The notes below the pieces were generated by a model. It made no database searches and had not been told where the DNA came from. It saw nothing but the letters and a program-made list of their open reading frames with translations. A stretch of 64,000 bases of DNA from JAFGJQ01 sp964495075 (lineage in GTDB: Bacteria; Planctomycetota; Phycisphaerae; UBA1845). The DNA lies in assembly GCA_964495075.1 (NCBI GenBank), contig CAZBUJ010000019.1:7305-71304 (forward strand), given 5' to 3'. Shown piece after piece: positions 26,587-36,255 of this stretch; positions within the stretch are counted from its first letter, which is position 1, and each line of letters begins with the position of its first letter. The position numbers and the translations under genes were made by a program.

Positions 26587-27957
26587 ATGCATGATCGATC
26601 CGCGGAGAAAGCGACTGACGTCATTCTCGACTCCATCGCCGACGGGGTCTTCACCGTCGACCTGGAGTGGCGGATCACGTCGTTCAACCACGCGGCCGAA
26701 CAGATAACCGGCGTGTCGCGCCGTGACGCCATCGGCCGGCACTGCTGCGATGTCTTTCGCGCGAGCATCTGCGAGAACGAGTGCGCCTTGAAGGAGACGC
26801 TGCGCACCGGGCGGCCGACCGTCAACAAGGCCATCTACATCCTCGACGTGCACGGCCGGCGTGTGCCCATCAGCATCTCGGCCGCCGCCCTGAAAGACAC
26901 CGATGGAAGCACCATCGGGGGCGTGGAGACCTTCCGCGACCTCAGCCTCGTGGAGGAGCTGCGCAAGGAACTGGAAGAGAAGTACACGCTCGAAGACATC
27001 GTCGGCCGCAGCCCGGTGATGCGGCAATTGTTCGAACTGCTCCCACAAGTGGCCGACAGTAGCAGCACCGTGCTCGTTGAAGGGGCCAGCGGTACGGGCA
27101 AGGAACTGGTCGCCCGGGCGCTGCACAACCTCTCGCCGCGGCGGCAGAACCGGTTCGTCGCGATCAACTGCGGCGCGCTGCCGGACACCCTGCTGGAGTC
27201 GGAGCTGTTTGGGTACAAGGCCGGCGCCTTCACCGACGCCCGGCGCGACAAGCCGGGACGGTTGGCCATCGCGGACAAGGGAACCATCCTGCTCGACGAA
27301 ATCGGGGATATCTCCCCCGCCATGCAGTCGCGTATGCTGCGCGTGCTGGAAGAAAAGACGTTCGAGCCGCTCGGGTCCGTGGAATCGGTGAAGGTGGACG
27401 TACGGGTGGTCGCCGCTACGAACAAAGACCTGAGCAGGCTCGTTCGCAAGGGCACGTTTAGAGAAGACCTGTATTATCGCATCAACGTGGTCCGGCTGAA
27501 ACTGCCGGGGCTGCGCGATCGCCGGGAAGACATTCCACTGCTCATCGACCGTTTCGTCGGCCGCTTCAACCACCTCCAGGGCAAGGGCGTGGCCGGCGTG
27601 TCGGACGAGACATTGGCCATCCTCGTCGAACACGATTATCCGGGCAACGTCCGCGAGCTCGAAAACATCATCGAACACGCGTTCGTGCTCTGTCGGGGGA
27701 GCCTGATCGAGCCTCACCATCTACCGGCGAATCTGCGCGGCGAGGCGGATGTCAAACCGAGGTCCGGCCGCGGCGCACTCACGCTCAAGGCGCAGGAAGC
27801 CACGCATATTGTGGATGCCGTCCGGCGGCACGGCGGCAACCGTACGGCCGCGGCCAGGGAGTTGGGCATCAACCCCAGCACTCTGTTCCGGAAGGTCAAG
27901 GCCCTCGGGCTCAAGCTGCCGGCACAGCCGCGTAGCAAGCGGAAGAATCGCCCCTAG
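26587..27957 (+). CDS. PAS-domain sigma-54-dependent transcriptional activator (1)
   Basis: 456 residues. PAS domain in residues 10-120 with the cysteine motif HCCDVFRASICENEC. AAA+ domain: Walker A EGASGTGKE, ESELFGYKAGAFTDA (the sigma-54 contact loop reads GAFTDA rather than GAFTGA, a known variant), Walker B ILLDEIGDI, arginine-finger region FREDLYYRINVV. Fis-type HTH at the C-terminus (NRTAAARELGINPSTLFRKVKALGL). No receiver domain, so activity should be set by the PAS domain. Divergent from the redox operon, which has a sigma-54-like promoter; regulation of that operon is the simplest reading. Paralogous to the activator at 41577. Confidence 0.93.
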   Translation: MHDRSAEKATDVILDSIADGVFTVDLEWRITSFNHAAEQITGVSRRDAIGRHCCDVFRASICENECALKETLRTGRPTVNKAIYILDVHGRRVPISISAAALKDTDGSTIGGVETFRDLSLVEELRKELEEKYTLEDIVGRSPVMRQLFELLPQVADSSSTVLVEGASGTGKELVARALHNLSPRRQNRFVAINCGALPDTLLESELFGYKAGAFTDARRDKPGRLAIADKGTILLDEIGDISPAMQSRMLRVLEEKTFEPLGSVESVKVDVRVVAATNKDLSRLVRKGTFREDLYYRINVVRLKLPGLRDRREDIPLLIDRFVGRFNHLQGKGVAGVSDETLAILVEHDYPGNVRELENIIEHAFVLCRGSLIEPHHLPANLRGEADVKPRSGRGALTLKAQEATHIVDAVRRHGGNRTAAARELGINPSTLFRKVKALGLKLPAQPRSKRKNRP

Positions 27958-27962
27958 TCACG

Positions 27963-27979
27963 ATGCACGCGCCGTGCAT
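27963..27979. terminator. Perfect hairpin between convergent genes
   Basis: ATGCACG-CGC-CGTGCAT, a seven-base perfect stem lying six bases after the activator stop and before the end of the convergent transporter operon. No T-run; possibly a two-way transcription end. Confidence 0.35.
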
Positions 27980-28022
27980 TGCTGGCCATGGCAGCCGGTC
28001 AGCCGGAGCCGCTTCGATCTGC

Positions 28023-29042
28023 TTATTCGCTCGGAATCGGTTCGCCGCCCGATTCGACGTTCGCGGCGGTGAAAAGGCGCGACCCCAGCGTGACCTCCTT
28101 CGCCACCAGTTCGTGGCGGAGGATCTTCAACGCGGCGTCGATCGCCTCGGCCCCGCCGGTGGGGTACTGGAACGTGGCGTCCAGAATACCTTGCTTGACG
28201 TACATGACGCCTTCCTGCGGAAGGGCATCGATGCCGACGAACGCGATCTCCTCCTGCCGACCGGCGGACCGGGCGGCCAGGTACGCCCCATGCGCGCCGG
28301 GATCGTTGTGGGCGTAGACGAGGTCAATGTCGGCAAACCGGGCGAGGGCGGATTCCATTTCGCTGCGGGCGTCACCTTCGAGCCATTTCATGTCCGCCTC
28401 GAACACCACCTTGATGTCCGTGCCCTCGATGCCTTCACGGAAGCCCCGATGGCGGTCCTGCCCCGGCGTCGACGTCATGAGCCCTTTCAACTCCACCACG
28501 TTGCCCTGGCCGCCGAGCTTCTGCGCGATCCACCGCCCGGCCGCCCGACCGATGGCCACGTTGTCGGCGCCGATGAAGCAACTGTACTTGTCACCGAGCA
28601 CCCGCCGGTCGAGCACGATCACCGGAATGCCGGCGGCCATGGCGTCGGCCACCGGTTGCGTCAGCGGCGCCGCCTCCTTCGGGCTGATGATGATCAGATC
28701 CACGCCGGCACTGATGTATTCTTCGATGTGGGCGCGCTGTTTGAGCGTGTCGTTCTGGGCGTCCTTCAGGATCACGTTGATCTCGGGGTGCTTTTTGGCC
28801 GCCGTTGCGATGTCCGCGTTCATCTGAACCCGCCACGGCTCGCCGAGGTTGCACTGGCTGAAGCCGATGGTGTAGCTCTCCGCGAGCTTCTCCGGCGGTC
28901 CCTTCTCGTTGGGCGGGACGAGAATCTTGTCTTTGCCCGACCCGGAAGTGGGGGTGGTTTCCGCCGGCTTGTCACAACCCGCCGATGTTCCGGCCAGCAG
29001 GGCGATCATCACCCAGGCGAATGCCGATTGTCTTGTGCCCAT
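28023..29042 (-). CDS. Sugar ABC transporter substrate-binding lipoprotein (CUT2/RbsB-like)
   Basis: 339 residues. Lipoprotein signal: MGTRQSAFAWVMIALLAGTSAGC, with the lipobox ending SAGC at residue 23. Periplasmic-binding-protein type I fold: IGFSQCNLGEPWRVQMNADI, then IIISPKEAAPLTQPV, VIVLDR, then AHNDPGAHGAYLAA, typical of the ribose/galactose-binding family. ATG at 29042 has GGAGG at seven bases. The open frame upstream to 29543 overlaps the permease gene and is discarded. Third gene of the transporter operon, after ATPase and permease. The sugar is not identifiable. Confidence 0.93.
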   Translation of the reverse strand: MGTRQSAFAWVMIALLAGTSAGCDKPAETTPTSGSGKDKILVPPNEKGPPEKLAESYTIGFSQCNLGEPWRVQMNADIATAAKKHPEINVILKDAQNDTLKQRAHIEEYISAGVDLIIISPKEAAPLTQPVADAMAAGIPVIVLDRRVLGDKYSCFIGADNVAIGRAAGRWIAQKLGGQGNVVELKGLMTSTPGQDRHRGFREGIEGTDIKVVFEADMKWLEGDARSEMESALARFADIDLVYAHNDPGAHGAYLAARSAGRQEEIAFVGIDALPQEGVMYVKQGILDATFQYPTGGAEAIDAALKILRHELVAKEVTLGSRLFTAANVESGGEPIPSE

Positions 29043-29119
29043 CGTCGTGCCTCCAGGAAGTTGAGGATTGATGACGCCCGGACATTGTGCACCACGGGCC
29101 GCGCCGCGGCAAGCAGTCG

Positions 29120-30160
29120 TCACACGCGACGCCGCTGGACGAGCACGGCCGCGATGATGATCGCGCCGGTCAGCATCAGCCGATTCGCCTCGGGCACGGC
29201 GTTGATGCTGAGGATCTTCTCCAGGTACCCGATGATGAGCGTGCCCAGCAGCGTCAGACCGATCCCGCCGCGGCCGCCCATCAGGTTCGTTCCGCCGATC
29301 ACCACGATCGCGATCGCCTGCAACTCGTAGGTCGCCCCCGCTTCCGGATCGCCCTGCTTTTCCTGGGCGGCCTGGCAGATGCCGGCCACCGCCGCGAACA
29401 GACCCGACAGGGCGTAAACGGCGATCTTGATGGCCGACACTGGCACGCCGGACAGCCGGGCCGCCTCTTCGTTCCCGCCGATGGCGTAGACGTAGCGCCC
29501 CCATCGCAGCCGCGACAGCGCGATCCACGTCACCAGCACACACACGAGCAGGATCAGACTGACCACCGCCACGTTCCCGCCAAACAGCCGGGAGTCAATG
29601 CTGTCGAAGATCGCCGGTACGTCGACATAGTCGTAACCGTAACCGCCCTCCGCGTTCGGCACCGCGCACGACACCTTCTGCCCCCCCGACACCACCTTGG
29701 CCAGGCCGCGGGCGAACACCATCATGGCCAGCGTGACGATGAACGGCTGAATGCGAAACCGCGCGATCAGCCCGCCCGACGCCGCCCCGCACCCCAGGCC
29801 GACAACCATGCACGCCGGGACGGCCAGCCACGGAGACCAGCCCCAACGAATGCTCAAAAGGGAGAACACCACCGCCACCAGCCCCAGCACGCTGCCCACC
29901 GCGAGGTCGATCCCGGCCGTGATGATCACCACCGTCATGCCGCACGCGAGAACTCCGAACACCGACGCCTGCCGCAGGGCGTCGCGATGCGTAGACCATT
30001 TGTAGAACGCCCCGTGGCCGTGGAAAACCAGCCCCAGCACGAACACGAGCAGCAGGGCCAGCACCGCGGTGGCGGCCGGGTGCTCCCATGCCCGGCGCAG
30101 CCACGATCGAGCCGACGAATCACCGCGCGGCGGCCCGACCGCCGATCCGTCAGTCGTCAT
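29120..30160 (-). CDS. Sugar ABC transporter permease (RbsC-like)
   Basis: 346 residues, about nine helices, family BPD_transp_2. Characteristic TVVIITAGIDLAVGSVLGL near residue 80 and IVVIGGTNLMGGRGGIGLTLLGT near 290. ATG at 30160 is preferred to GTG 30169 because GGAGG lies eight bases upstream. It overlaps the ATPase gene by 11 bases. Confidence 0.93.
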   Translation of the reverse strand: MTTDGSAVGPPRGDSSARSWLRRAWEHPAATAVLALLLVFVLGLVFHGHGAFYKWSTHRDALRQASVFGVLACGMTVVIITAGIDLAVGSVLGLVAVVFSLLSIRWGWSPWLAVPACMVVGLGCGAASGGLIARFRIQPFIVTLAMMVFARGLAKVVSGGQKVSCAVPNAEGGYGYDYVDVPAIFDSIDSRLFGGNVAVVSLILLVCVLVTWIALSRLRWGRYVYAIGGNEEAARLSGVPVSAIKIAVYALSGLFAAVAGICQAAQEKQGDPEAGATYELQAIAIVVIGGTNLMGGRGGIGLTLLGTLIIGYLEKILSINAVPEANRLMLTGAIIIAAVLVQRRRV

Positions 30161-31718
30161 TCGCTTCACCTCCCATCGCGGCGCGGAGGATTCTCTCCTG
30201 GGTCGCCTCGGTGCGAGCCAACTCCGCGGTCGTCCGACCGCGGTGCATCACGATGATCCGATCACTCATCCGCAACAGCTCCGGCATCTCGGATGTGATG
30301 AGCACGATGGCCAACCCGGCCTCTCGCCACTGGTCCATGAGTTGATAAATGTCCTCCTTGGCCCCGACGTCGACGCCGCGGGTCGGCTCGTCCAACAGCA
30401 GCACTTGCGGCTCCGTGTTAAGCCACTTGGCCATCGCGACCTTCTGCTGATTCCCGCCGGACAGAGTCGCGACGGGCTGCTGCAGCGAGGCCGCCCGGAG
30501 TCGTAGCGACTGGGTCGACTCGGCCGCCAACGTCGCTTCCCTCCCGCCCCGCACCCACCCGCCGGGCGAAACGCGATGCACCGCGGCGAGCGTGGCGTTG
30601 GCCATCACGCTCATGCTCGGCACGAGGCCCGTGCGCTGCCGGTCGTTGGTGAGAAGCGCGATTCCGTTGCGAATCGCGTGCCGCGGCGAGCGCGGTCGAT
30701 AGACCGTGCCGTTGATCTCGAACTGCCCGGTGACGCCGCGTCCGAGCGCGCCGAACAGCCCCCACAGCAGATCGCTGTTCCCAGACCCCTGCAACCCCGC
30801 CAGCCCCACGATCTCGCCCGCCCGCACGGCAAACGAAACGTTCTGCACCCGCGGTCGATGGCCTCGACCCCCGGCCGGCACCGTGATGCCGCAGACCGCC
30901 AGCCGCACCGGGCGATCGGCGTGGGGCGTCGACGCGGCAGACGCGCCGGTCTCGACCAGGTCCCGCCCGACCATGTTGTGGATCAGTCGGGCGGCGGGCA
31001 TCTCCCTCGCGGTGGCGGTTGCGATGCGTACCCCGTCTCGCAGCACCGTGATCCGGTCGGCGATCCGGTAGACCTCTTCCAGCTTGTGCGTGATGTAGAT
31101 GATGCCGCACCCGCGGTTCTTCAGATCAGCCACTGTTTCGAAGAGCCGCTCCACCTCCGGTTCGTTCAGAGCGCTGGTCGGTTCATCCATCACGATGACC
31201 CGGGCGTTGTAGCCGAGGGCCTTCCCGATCTCGATCAACTGCTGAACGGAGATCGGAAACGCACCGACCGGGCGTTGCACATCGATGTCCAGGCCGAGCC
31301 GATCGAGGACCTGGCGCGTGTGCCGGTTCTGGTCAGCGTAATGCATCCAGCCCCGCGTGCTCCGCTCCCGACCCAGAAAAACGTTGTCCGCTACGGACAT
31401 CGACGGGACCAGGGACAGTTCCTGGTGGATGATCGCCACGCCTGCCGCGGCCGCCTCCCGTGGCGTGCGGAACCGCCGCTCCCGACCGTTCAGGCGGATC
31501 CGCCCGCCGTCCGGGTGGTGTACGCCGCCGAGGATCTTGATCAGGGTGGACTTGCCCGCGCCGTTTTCGCCGGCGAGAACGTGCACTTCGCCCGCCCGGA
31601 GGTCGAAGTCGACGTCGCGGAGCACACGCTGGCGGCCGAAGGACTTAAACACACCGCTCATCACCAGCAGCAGCGATGCCGGGGCCGTTGACTTCGGGTG
31701 CAGGTCTGGACTCACCAA
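30150..31718 (-). CDS. Sugar ABC transporter ATPase, two nucleotide-binding domains (RbsA-like)
   Basis: About 522 residues with two ABC domains. First: Walker A AGENGAGKS, Q-loop HQELS, signature ISVQQLIEIGKA, Walker B VIVMDEPTSAL. Second: degenerate Walker A GLQGSGNS, signature LSGGNQQK, Walker B VLLLDEPTRGVDVG. This asymmetry is normal for the CUT2 family. TTG at 31718 is suggested because GGGAG precedes it by nine bases and the predicted transcript begins near 31765; a TTG at 31754 is the alternative. First gene of the operon. Confidence 0.9.
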   Translation of the reverse strand: MVSPDLHPKSTAPASLLLVMSGVFKSFGRQRVLRDVDFDLRAGEVHVLAGENGAGKSTLIKILGGVHHPDGGRIRLNGRERRFRTPREAAAAGVAIIHQELSLVPSMSVADNVFLGRERSTRGWMHYADQNRHTRQVLDRLGLDIDVQRPVGAFPISVQQLIEIGKALGYNARVIVMDEPTSALNEPEVERLFETVADLKNRGCGIIYITHKLEEVYRIADRITVLRDGVRIATATAREMPAARLIHNMVGRDLVETGASAASTPHADRPVRLAVCGITVPAGGRGHRPRVQNVSFAVRAGEIVGLAGLQGSGNSDLLWGLFGALGRGVTGQFEINGTVYRPRSPRHAIRNGIALLTNDRQRTGLVPSMSVMANATLAAVHRVSPGGWVRGGREATLAAESTQSLRLRAASLQQPVATLSGGNQQKVAMAKWLNTEPQVLLLDEPTRGVDVGAKEDIYQLMDQWREAGLAIVLITSEMPELLRMSDRIIVMHRGRTTAELARTEATQERILRAAMGGEANDD

Positions 31719-31771
31719 CGTGATCGGCTCCCGTTCTCGTGCCGGACTTACCAACCGGCGGCGATGAAGGT

Positions 31772-31800
31772 AGTATAGCAGTAGTCTCCGACCCGGTCAG
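31772..31800 (-). promoter_or_regulatory. Sigma-70 promoter for the sugar ABC operon
   Basis: CTGACC, 17-base spacer, TATACT on the minus strand. Ten of twelve consensus bases match. Predicted transcription start about 31765. Confidence 0.6.
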
Positions 31801-31861
31801 GCACGACGTGGGCGGGCGGATCGGTGACTCCGCAGACCTCTCTCTCGCAAAGGAGCATCGC

Positions 31862-32323
31862 ATGAGCGCGACAGCCAAACTCAAGGGAATGGGCATCCAA
31901 CTGCCGGCGGTTCCCGCCCCGGTGGCCGCCTACGTGCCGGCCGTCCGCGTGTGCCACCTCATCTTCACCTCGGGCCAGTTGCCCATGGTCGACGGCAAGC
32001 TGAAGTACGCCGGTCAACTGGGCAAGGATCTGACGGTCGAGCAGGGCTATGACGCCGCGCGGATCTGCTGCCTGAACGCGCTGGCCGCCGTGCACAGCCT
32101 CGCAGGCGACCTCGACAACATCGAGCAGGTGGTCAAGCTGACCGGCTGGGTCGCCTCCACCGACGACTTCACCGACCAGCCGAAAGTGATGAATGGCGCG
32201 TCGGAGCTGGTGGCCGAGATCTTCGGCGAGGCCGGCAAGCACGCCCGGGCCGCCGTCGCCGCCAACACCCTCCCCCTCGGCGCGGCCGTCGAGATGGAGA
32301 TGATCGTCAAGCTCAAGGAATAG
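31862..32323 (+). CDS. RidA (YjgF) family protein
   Basis: 153 residues. Matches the long RidA subfamily: PAPVAAYVPAV, IFTSGQLPMVDGKL, GKDLTVEQGYDAAR, LTGWVAS, and ARAAVAANTLPLGAAVEMEMI. The last segment has VAANTLPL, so the catalytic Arg of true RidA imine deaminases (position in the R-x-A-V-x-V block) is present only in ARAAV. AAAGGAG lies seven bases before the ATG at 31862, which is why the longer open frame from 31739 is not used. Divergent from the sugar transporter. The exact substrate is unknown; the family removes reactive enamines and imines or is uncharacterised. Confidence 0.9.
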   Translation: MSATAKLKGMGIQLPAVPAPVAAYVPAVRVCHLIFTSGQLPMVDGKLKYAGQLGKDLTVEQGYDAARICCLNALAAVHSLAGDLDNIEQVVKLTGWVASTDDFTDQPKVMNGASELVAEIFGEAGKHARAAVAANTLPLGAAVEMEMIVKLKE

Positions 32324-32570
32324 AGCGGGGAGCGAATTGACGCGGATAGGAGGGGATCGGCCCGCCGTGGCGCTTGCCTGCGTGCAGTCAGCGGGGTAGT
32401 CCGTTCCGCGACTGCGCTGGATCGACGGCCGGCAGACGGCGGGGGACCGGTGTAAGGTTTGACGATTCGGTGCATAGTATAGCGGTTAACCCGGAACGGC
32501 CGGGCGAGAATGGGGCGCGGCCACGAGGCAAGACGCCCCTCTGCACGTGCGACATCGAGGGTTGGAGCTC

Positions 32571-33743
32571 ATGGGACAGTCCGCGGGCTCTGGTCACCAG
32601 TCCAGTCAGTCGTCGCAAGCACCACCGCCGCGCGAGCTCTCCTCCGGGGTGGTCCGCCTGGTCGACGACCTGCTCGCCCGTGCGCTGACCTGCGGGGCGA
32701 GCGACCTGCACTTCGAGCCGATCGACGAGTGCCTGCTCGTGCGCATCCGCGTGGACGGCCGGTTGCGCGATGTCGAGCAGGTCCCCAGGCACCTGAGCGA
32801 GAACGTCATCGCCCGGCTCAAGGTGATGGCGGGACTGCTGACCTACCGGATCGACGTCCCGCAGGAGGGCGGGCTTCGCTGGCCGCCGACCGAGGGACCC
32901 GACGCGGCGGAGCCGACCGATCTGCGCGTCGCGACGTTCCCCACCGTGCGCGGTGAGCGAGCCGTGGTGCGCGTCTTTCGGGCCCACAGCCCCGTGGAGA
33001 CGATCGACCAACTGGGACTGACCGACGACCAGGTCGCGTGCCTGCAACAGGCCACCATGATGCCCGGCGGACTCGTCCCCGTGACCGGACCGGCCGGCAG
33101 CGGCAAGACGACCACGCTCTACGCGATGGTCCGTTACATCCTGGCCACCACGCCCGAACGCAGCGTCGTCACCTTGGAAGACCCGGTCGAACAACGCATC
33201 AACCGCGTCGCCCAGATCCAGGTCAACCCCTACGGCGAGTTGAGCTACGAACGATGCCTGCGATCGCTGCTTCGGCAGGACCCGCAAGTCATTCTGCTCG
33301 GCGAGATCCGGGACGCGGCCACCGCGGCGGTGGCCATCGAGGCGTCCCTGACCGGGCACCTGATCCTGACTACGATGCACAGCGGCGACCCCGCCCAGGC
33401 CGTGGTGCGCCTGCTCGAGATGGGCGTTCCCGCCTACCAGGTGGTCAGCTCGGTGGCCGTGGTTTGTTCGCAGCGATTGCTGCGACGCCGGCAGGACGGC
33501 GGCGCGGGCGGCGACTACGCAGGACGAGTGGCGTGCGCCGAGATCGTGCGAATCGATGAGCCGGCCCGCGCCTTGATTCTGTCCCACGCGTCCGCGTCGT
33601 CCCTGCGGGAAGTCCTCGCGGCCCAGGGCCCGGGCTTGTACGAGCGGGCGTGCGGGCTGGCCGACGCAGGGGTGACCGACATGACGGAGGTGCAGCGCGT
33701 GCTAGGATTCCCCAACGAACCGGGCCGCCACGCCAGAGGATAG
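32571..33743 (+). CDS. Type II secretion/type IV pilus assembly ATPase (GspE/PilB-like), short form
   Basis: About 390 residues. N2 domain with ASDLHFEP (about 45), Walker A GPAGSGKTT (about 175), Asp box LEDPVEQR, Walker B VILLGEIRD, His box LTTMHSGD. It lacks the N1 domain of full-length GspE and the four-Cys zinc site after the His box, so it is shorter than classic GspE (about 500). ATG at 32571; an ATG at 32547 gives eight extra residues. Leads a six-gene cluster with four-base spacing to the next gene. Confidence 0.9.
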   Translation: MGQSAGSGHQSSQSSQAPPPRELSSGVVRLVDDLLARALTCGASDLHFEPIDECLLVRIRVDGRLRDVEQVPRHLSENVIARLKVMAGLLTYRIDVPQEGGLRWPPTEGPDAAEPTDLRVATFPTVRGERAVVRVFRAHSPVETIDQLGLTDDQVACLQQATMMPGGLVPVTGPAGSGKTTTLYAMVRYILATTPERSVVTLEDPVEQRINRVAQIQVNPYGELSYERCLRSLLRQDPQVILLGEIRDAATAAVAIEASLTGHLILTTMHSGDPAQAVVRLLEMGVPAYQVVSSVAVVCSQRLLRRRQDGGAGGDYAGRVACAEIVRIDEPARALILSHASASSLREVLAAQGPGLYERACGLADAGVTDMTEVQRVLGFPNEPGRHARG

Positions 33744-33747
33744 CCGT

Positions 33748-34977
33748 ATGCCATTCTACGAGTATGAAGGCCAGTGTCCGGGCGGCACAGCGATCGAGGG
33801 GACGATCGAAGCCGTGGACCTGGACGCGGCGATGGCCGCGCTGGATAAGATGCAGGTGCAGGCGGTGCAGGTCACCCAGAGCCGCCCGCCGACGCCGAAA
33901 CGAACCGTCGGGTACGACGACTTCATCTTCTTCAACGAGCAACTCGCCTCGCTCGCCTCGACCGGCTCCGCCCTCGACCGCGGGCTTCGCGAAGTGGCGA
34001 CCGACATCCGCTCGCGCCGCTTGCGCCACCGAGTCGAGGCGATTGCCGACGAGGTGGAGAAAGGCACGCCGCTGGACGAAGCCGTGGCCGCCCAAGAGTC
34101 CGGCTTGCCCGTGCTGTACAGCCGAGTGATCCGGGCGGGGATCCGGGCCGGCGATCTTTCCGCAGCATTGCTGAACCTGTCGCAGCACTTGCGATTCATC
34201 GCGGAGTCGCGGCGGATCGCACTGGAATCGTTGTCCTATCCGGTCGTCGTGCTGCTGCTGGCGCTTGGCGTCTGTTCCGGCGTCATCCTCTGGTTGATTC
34301 CGGAGTTCGAATCGGTCGTCGTGGATTTCGGCTCGGACGGTTACGGGGCGTTCCGGCTGCCGCTCCTCACGGCCGGCACCTTTGCTTTCGCACGCGTGTA
34401 TCCGTTCCTTCTGGGCATGGTGTGTGTGATCGGTGTCATCGCCCTGGCGTACTGGCTGTTGTGCGGCAGTACGGCCGCGGGGCGATTGCGGCGCGAACGC
34501 ATGCTGTTGGTGACGCCGATCGTGGGACGTCTGCTTCGCGTGTCGCTCGTCGCCCGCTTCCTGCGGTCCGTGTCGCTGGCCGTGGCAAGCGGGATCCCGC
34601 TGCCGGAGGTGTTGCGGGTGGCCGCGGCGTCCGTCGGCAGCCCCGTCCTCGGACGGGAAGCGGACGCGATGGCGGGGGACCTGGACCGGGGAGAGTCGGC
34701 CGGCGAGGCCGGGAGGAACCACGGTCGGCTGATCCCGGCCTTGTTCGGCTATGTGGTCGACACCGCGGTGGAGCGAAACATGCTACCGCAGGCACTGACG
34801 GAACTGGCTCGTACCTACGAGATGCGTGCGGCGCACTATCAAAGCCTGCTCCGTACGTGGCTGATGCCGCTGGCTCTCCTGGTGGTCGCCGCGGCCGTCG
34901 GTCTGATCATCGTGGCCATGTACCTGCCGCTGGTGGCGGCGATACGGTCCATGACCAGCAGCATTTCAGGGGTTTGA
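33748..34977 (+). CDS. GspF/PilC-like inner-membrane platform protein (1)
   Basis: 409 residues. An N-terminal region (MPFYEYEGQCPGGTAIEGTIEA) typical of GspF, then two T2SSF domains each ending in membrane helices near residues 165-185, 215-240 and 375-400. Family motifs include FNEQLASLASTGSALDRGL and LARTYEMRAAHYQSLLRTWLMPLALL. Follows the ATPase by four bases, so the two are probably co-translated. Confidence 0.88.
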   Translation: MPFYEYEGQCPGGTAIEGTIEAVDLDAAMAALDKMQVQAVQVTQSRPPTPKRTVGYDDFIFFNEQLASLASTGSALDRGLREVATDIRSRRLRHRVEAIADEVEKGTPLDEAVAAQESGLPVLYSRVIRAGIRAGDLSAALLNLSQHLRFIAESRRIALESLSYPVVVLLLALGVCSGVILWLIPEFESVVVDFGSDGYGAFRLPLLTAGTFAFARVYPFLLGMVCVIGVIALAYWLLCGSTAAGRLRRERMLLVTPIVGRLLRVSLVARFLRSVSLAVASGIPLPEVLRVAAASVGSPVLGREADAMAGDLDRGESAGEAGRNHGRLIPALFGYVVDTAVERNMLPQALTELARTYEMRAAHYQSLLRTWLMPLALLVVAAAVGLIIVAMYLPLVAAIRSMTSSISGV

Positions 34978-35041
34978 TGTTCGAGTCGGCGCCGGGCGGT
35001 GGTTGCCGCTGCTGCGGGGGCGAAGCGGAGACAGGGTGGAC

Positions 35042-36253
35042 ATGATTCTGGTGCTCTTGCTGGTGTTGGTGGTGATTGTAGCGCTCGCCGATTGGGGGCT
35101 GACCTGGCTGGTCTGGTGGCGTTCGCGCATCGATTGCCTTCCCATCCGCAGTACCCTGGCCAACCTGGTTCAGCCCCGGCGCATCGTCGGCATCGCCGGC
35201 TTGGCCGTTGCCAATCTGGCGGCCGCGGCGCGACTCAACCTGCCGTTCGCGGAGGTGGTCGACATGGCCGGCCGCGAGGAGGGCGGCGAAGCGAAGGCCG
35301 CCCTGACGCGACTGAGTTACTGGCTGGCCCGCGGGTCAATGCCGTCGGTAGCGCTCCGCCATTCGATCCGCGGCTGCCCCGCGTTCGTGTCGGCCACGGT
35401 GCAAGTGGGGGAGGACTCCGGACAAATCACCGCCGCCCTGGAACTGGCCAATGCCCGGATCCGGCAACGCAGGAATCAATCGGCCTCCTTGCTGACGACG
35501 GGATGGATTTATCCGTGCGTTCTCTTTCTCTTCTGGGTAGCCATCGTGGCGGGCACACTCCTCGTTGTCGTTCCCAAGTTCAAGGAAATATTCTGTGATT
35601 TCGGCACCCCGCTGCCGGCGTCGACCGTCGCCCTGATCGACCTCGGCGCCGGTGCGAGCGGGCTGGCGGGGCCGCTGTTGTGTGTAGTGGCCGCGGTCAT
35701 CCCGCTCGGTCTGCTCGTCGCGGGGCTGTCATTGCGTCCGCGGCGTCCCGGTTCGCCGCGCGTGCTGTCGTCGATCGGGGATTCGTTTCGCTGGATTCTG
35801 CCGTTCTTTCGCTCCTTTGATCGCGGCACCGGCCACGCCGCCGTGCTCGACGCCATCCGCATGGGACTCCAGGGCGGACTCCCTTTGGAGCGAGCCGTGC
35901 GACTCGCGTGCGATGTCGACGTGAACTGCCAGGTGCGAAACCAATACCGGGATTTCGGCCGCAACCTAATCGCGGGCATAGATCCGGGCGACGCGGCCAC
36001 CGGGGCGGGGCTGGGGTGCGTGGTGGCGGCTGCGTTCAACAGCGTCATGCGCGGTACATCCCCGAACGTCGCACTCCAGTACGCCGCCGATTACCACCGC
36101 GCGATGGCGAATCGGCGATGGCATGTTCTGGCCCGCCTGCTGACGCCGCTGGTGACGCTCGCCGCCGGCTGTTTGATCGCCCTTACGGCCTTGGCGTTGT
36201 TTCAGCCGCTCATCGCGCTGATCGATTCGTTGGTGAGGTCGATGGGAGGATGA
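35042..36253 (+). CDS. GspF/PilC-like inner-membrane platform protein (2), divergent
   Basis: 403 residues. It starts directly with a membrane helix (MILVLLLVLVVIVALADWGL) and lacks the usual N-terminal GspF region. Two diverged T2SSF domains: NLPFAEVVDMAG with VGEDSGQITAALELA, and GLPLERAVRLACDV, with helices near 170-195, 220-250 and 370-395. ATG at 35042 follows GGGTGGA; the frame is open from 35003. It may pair with the first GspF-like protein as a heteromer, or come from tandem duplication and drift. It ends three bases before the first pseudopilin gene. Confidence 0.8.
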   Translation: MILVLLLVLVVIVALADWGLTWLVWWRSRIDCLPIRSTLANLVQPRRIVGIAGLAVANLAAAARLNLPFAEVVDMAGREEGGEAKAALTRLSYWLARGSMPSVALRHSIRGCPAFVSATVQVGEDSGQITAALELANARIRQRRNQSASLLTTGWIYPCVLFLFWVAIVAGTLLVVVPKFKEIFCDFGTPLPASTVALIDLGAGASGLAGPLLCVVAAVIPLGLLVAGLSLRPRRPGSPRVLSSIGDSFRWILPFFRSFDRGTGHAAVLDAIRMGLQGGLPLERAVRLACDVDVNCQVRNQYRDFGRNLIAGIDPGDAATGAGLGCVVAAAFNSVMRGTSPNVALQYAADYHRAMANRRWHVLARLLTPLVTLAAGCLIALTALALFQPLIALIDSLVRSMGG

Positions 36254-36255
36254 TC

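Noticed and set aside
32459..32483. TTGACG and TATAGC before the secretion ATPase as a promoter
   Set aside because: The spacer is only 13 bases, too short for sigma-70.
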